Origin: Microplitis mediator
Taxonomy: Eukaryota > Arthropoda > Insecta > Hymenoptera > Braconidae
DNA length: 64,000 bases
Reading direction: 5' to 3'
NCBI RefSeq assembly: GCF_029852145.1
Contig: NC_079970.1
Coordinates: 5,518,001 to 5,582,000, forward strand
Shown: piece after piece, positions 61,998-64,000 of the stretch
How the letters are laid out: the number at the start of each line of letters is the position of its first letter
Position numbering within the stretch: the first letter of the stretch is position 1
The notes under the pieces: generated by a model
Seen by the model: the letters and a program-made list of their open reading frames with translations, nothing else
What the model was told of the DNA's origin: nothing
The model's database searches: none
Translations under genes and position numbers: made by a program

Positions 61998-62671
61998 AAC
62001 CGGGTAGAAAAATTTGATCTGATTTTAGTCAAATTAGATTGTATTTGAACTAGATTTGTCTTTAGATTTTTATAAAAATTTTGAGCTGTTTTTGATCTAA
62101 AGATCATCAAAAACATACTGAAAATTATAGACAAAGTCTAATTTGGGACTGGATAAAACTAAAAGAAGGCAAAATATTTGGAGAAAAAAGTCCAATTTTG
62201 ATCTACTTTCTAAAAACGAATTAGTGAAAATCACGTGACAATGTTTGGCAGTGAATAGTTACTTATTGCTAGTGAAAAGTATACCACTGTTTTAATTAGT
62301 AACATACTTTTCACCAGTAAGCAGTGGCTAGTCACTATTTTCACTATTTCAAATTTAAGAGAGTACAGGCGGCTAAAACCAGACTTACAATCATTGAAAA
62401 CAAGTCTGAAAATAGTTTGAATAAGGAATAGTACAGACAAAACTCGATTAAATTTCACATGTTACTTGAATAGAAATACTTTTTAAACATAAATAAGTGA
62501 AATAAGCGAATTTTCCCTAATTCTGAGTGCCAACCGAACCACTTTTTGAAATAAATGGTTCGGTTTGCACTTGAAATTAGTGAATACTCACATATTTTAA
62601 CTTATTTATGTTTAGAGAGTAACTTAAAATTTTTATTTGATTTAAAACAGATCAAATTTATCGACCCGGTT
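61998..62671. mobile_element. 674-bp composite foldback with AACCGGGT ends
   Basis: The ends AACCGGGTAGAAAAATTTGATC and its counterpart (GATCAAATTTATCGACCCGGTT) form the outer repeat. Two inner palindromes lie at about 62222-62348 (TAGTGAAAAT arms) and 62466-62625 (ACATAAATAAGT arms, CCGAACCACTTTTTG), giving a nested or composite structure. Confidence 0.65.
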
Positions 62672-64000
62672 AAGTGAACGTATTACAAAATTCTGTGTAA
62701 TGTGCACTCGATTAACCAAATCATAAATTTATTGTGAGTAAATAAAAAAACTATAGATGCCCTCTCTATAAATATATCAAAATTGATACCATGACTTGCG
62801 AGAAGCGCCGCTAGTGACGCCATCTAACAGAGTTGCTAAGCAGCCTTCAAAATATATCCATATATTTTTAAATGTTACGTTAATATGAAAATTAGTTAAT
62901 AAAAACTTCTCCGTTAATAAGTTTTGGTAATTAACGACTAACGTTTTACCTAAAAAAAACGAAAATTTGCGAAAGTTAGACTAAACAATTTACGAAAACA
63001 TGGAGAATAAAATAAGAGCATAATTAAAAATATGTAATGAGTAAAACAAAAAAAAAAAAAGGATAAATAGAAGCAAAAGATTTTTAGAATGAGCGAGAAG
63101 TGGACTTTTTATTATAAAAAAAAATAAAAGTTAAAAAAAAATTTCCTATCCCCTTCTCCACACCCTCTTAAGACTGACTGTTTTTTCTTGTACTAAACTT
63201 GTAACTAAAACTTCCAAATCACCCACACTATTCTGCCATACGTTTTAAATAAATGATAAAACTCACATGTAAGTGTTGAAAAAAAATTTAGTCGATAAAA
63301 TGTAATTAATAAATTTATTTATTGATATTAAAAATGAATAAATAAATATAACAATCACATTAACAAAAAAAAATAATACAGTTAACACATTCACAAGACG
63401 CACATCGACGCACCGAGCAAGCAGGAACGATAATTAAGTAACGAATCGTAAAAAATAATCTGTTAAAGAAAAAGTTTTTTATCACGTTGAAGCATATAAA
63501 CAAATAATCAAGTGTTGAAAAAATTCAAAATACAATATTCATATAAATAACTAAAAATAAATATTAAAATAGTAGAGTAAAATAGACGTAAAAAAAAAGA
63601 CAATGGAGTTGATTTTTATATTTAATTAAAAAATCTAAATATTTATAAGCGAATATAAGATCAATTAATAATGTGTGTACGTATATACATATATTATATA
63701 TATATATATAATGTAATGTCGCGTTAGTATGTGGGGATTATAACGGAATCGGTAAACGAGCTCGATAACAATCTGATTAGAGCGATAAAACTTTAGGGGA
63801 GGATTAAGGAGCAACATCATTTCGAGCTTAGAATCGAAAAAAAATAATAATTATAATAATGGTTATTGAGAAAAAAATCTAATCGATGTAATTATAAGAT
63901 AATTATTAATGAATAATAATTACTAATTAATTAATTAATAAATAATAATAATAATAATAAAGTATGTACATTTCAAAATGAGACTTAGACATTCCAGTAA
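62672..64000. other. AT-rich non-coding DNA, nothing recognised
   Basis: Contains one short GC-richer stretch (GCGCCGCTAGTGACGCC near 62808), a (TA)n run near 63690-63712 and an (ATA)n run at 63940-63961; no gene seen. Confidence 0.45.

Noticed and set aside
1..64000. CRISPR arrays, rRNA, bacterial operon structure
   Set aside because: No regularly spaced direct repeats with unique spacers, no rRNA-like segments, and no dense ORFs; the DNA is eukaryotic.
1..64000. Well-known insect miRNAs (let-7, bantam, miR-1, miR-8, miR-9, miR-124)
   Set aside because: None of their mature sequences was seen on reading the window; this was done by eye and is not exhaustive.

Overview
The window is AT-rich metazoan nuclear DNA, almost certainly from an insect. 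It holds one gene that can be recognised with confidence: the complete coding sequence of the TRIM-NHL translational repressor Brat (brain tumor), on the + strand at 41071-43425. The insect assignment rests on the close match of the Brat NHL domain and both protein termini to Drosophila Brat as I remember it. Many small palindromic DNA elements, long introns and a compact intronless coding exon fit a hymenopteran (perhaps a parasitoid wasp), but that is inference only.

Layout. Positions 1 to about 41050 carry no convincing coding exon. The stretch is best read as long non-coding intron(s) and 5' leader of brat, possibly with intergenic DNA at the far left. It contains a textbook-looking recursive splice site (ratchet point) at 17387/17388, where a polypyrimidine tract and CAG directly abut GTGAGT. 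That implies brat-sense transcription already runs through position 17.4 kb, and that a very long intron is removed in steps before the acceptor at 41051. Several GC/CpG-richer islands (about 21.1, 25.1, 28.4, 32.1-32.7, 34.5-34.8 and 38.6-40.4 kb) are candidate 5' exons, promoters or enhancers, but none can be proven from sequence alone. The coding exon starts at 41052. It carries a five-codon upstream ORF that ends two bases before the brat start codon.

Downstream of the brat stop the same reading frame meets a second stop three codons later. It then stays open for 182 codons (43438-43983), rich in Gln and His, with CAG/CAA and CAT/CAC alternation and no in-frame Met. This is the most interesting coding-like signal in the window. 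From 43987 to the end there is only AT-rich DNA with microsatellites and transposon debris, at least part of which is probably the brat 3' UTR. Drosophila brat is known for long, neurally extended 3' UTRs.

The whole window is peppered with short non-autonomous inverted-repeat elements. Four families recur (A about 200 bp, about 14 copies; B, 4 copies; C, 3 copies; D, 4 copies, one with a 9-bp target duplication), and about a dozen single foldbacks are present, including nested insertions at 55.6-56.0, 59.2-60.2 and 62.0-62.7 kb. No transposase gene, CRISPR array, rRNA or convincing tRNA was seen.
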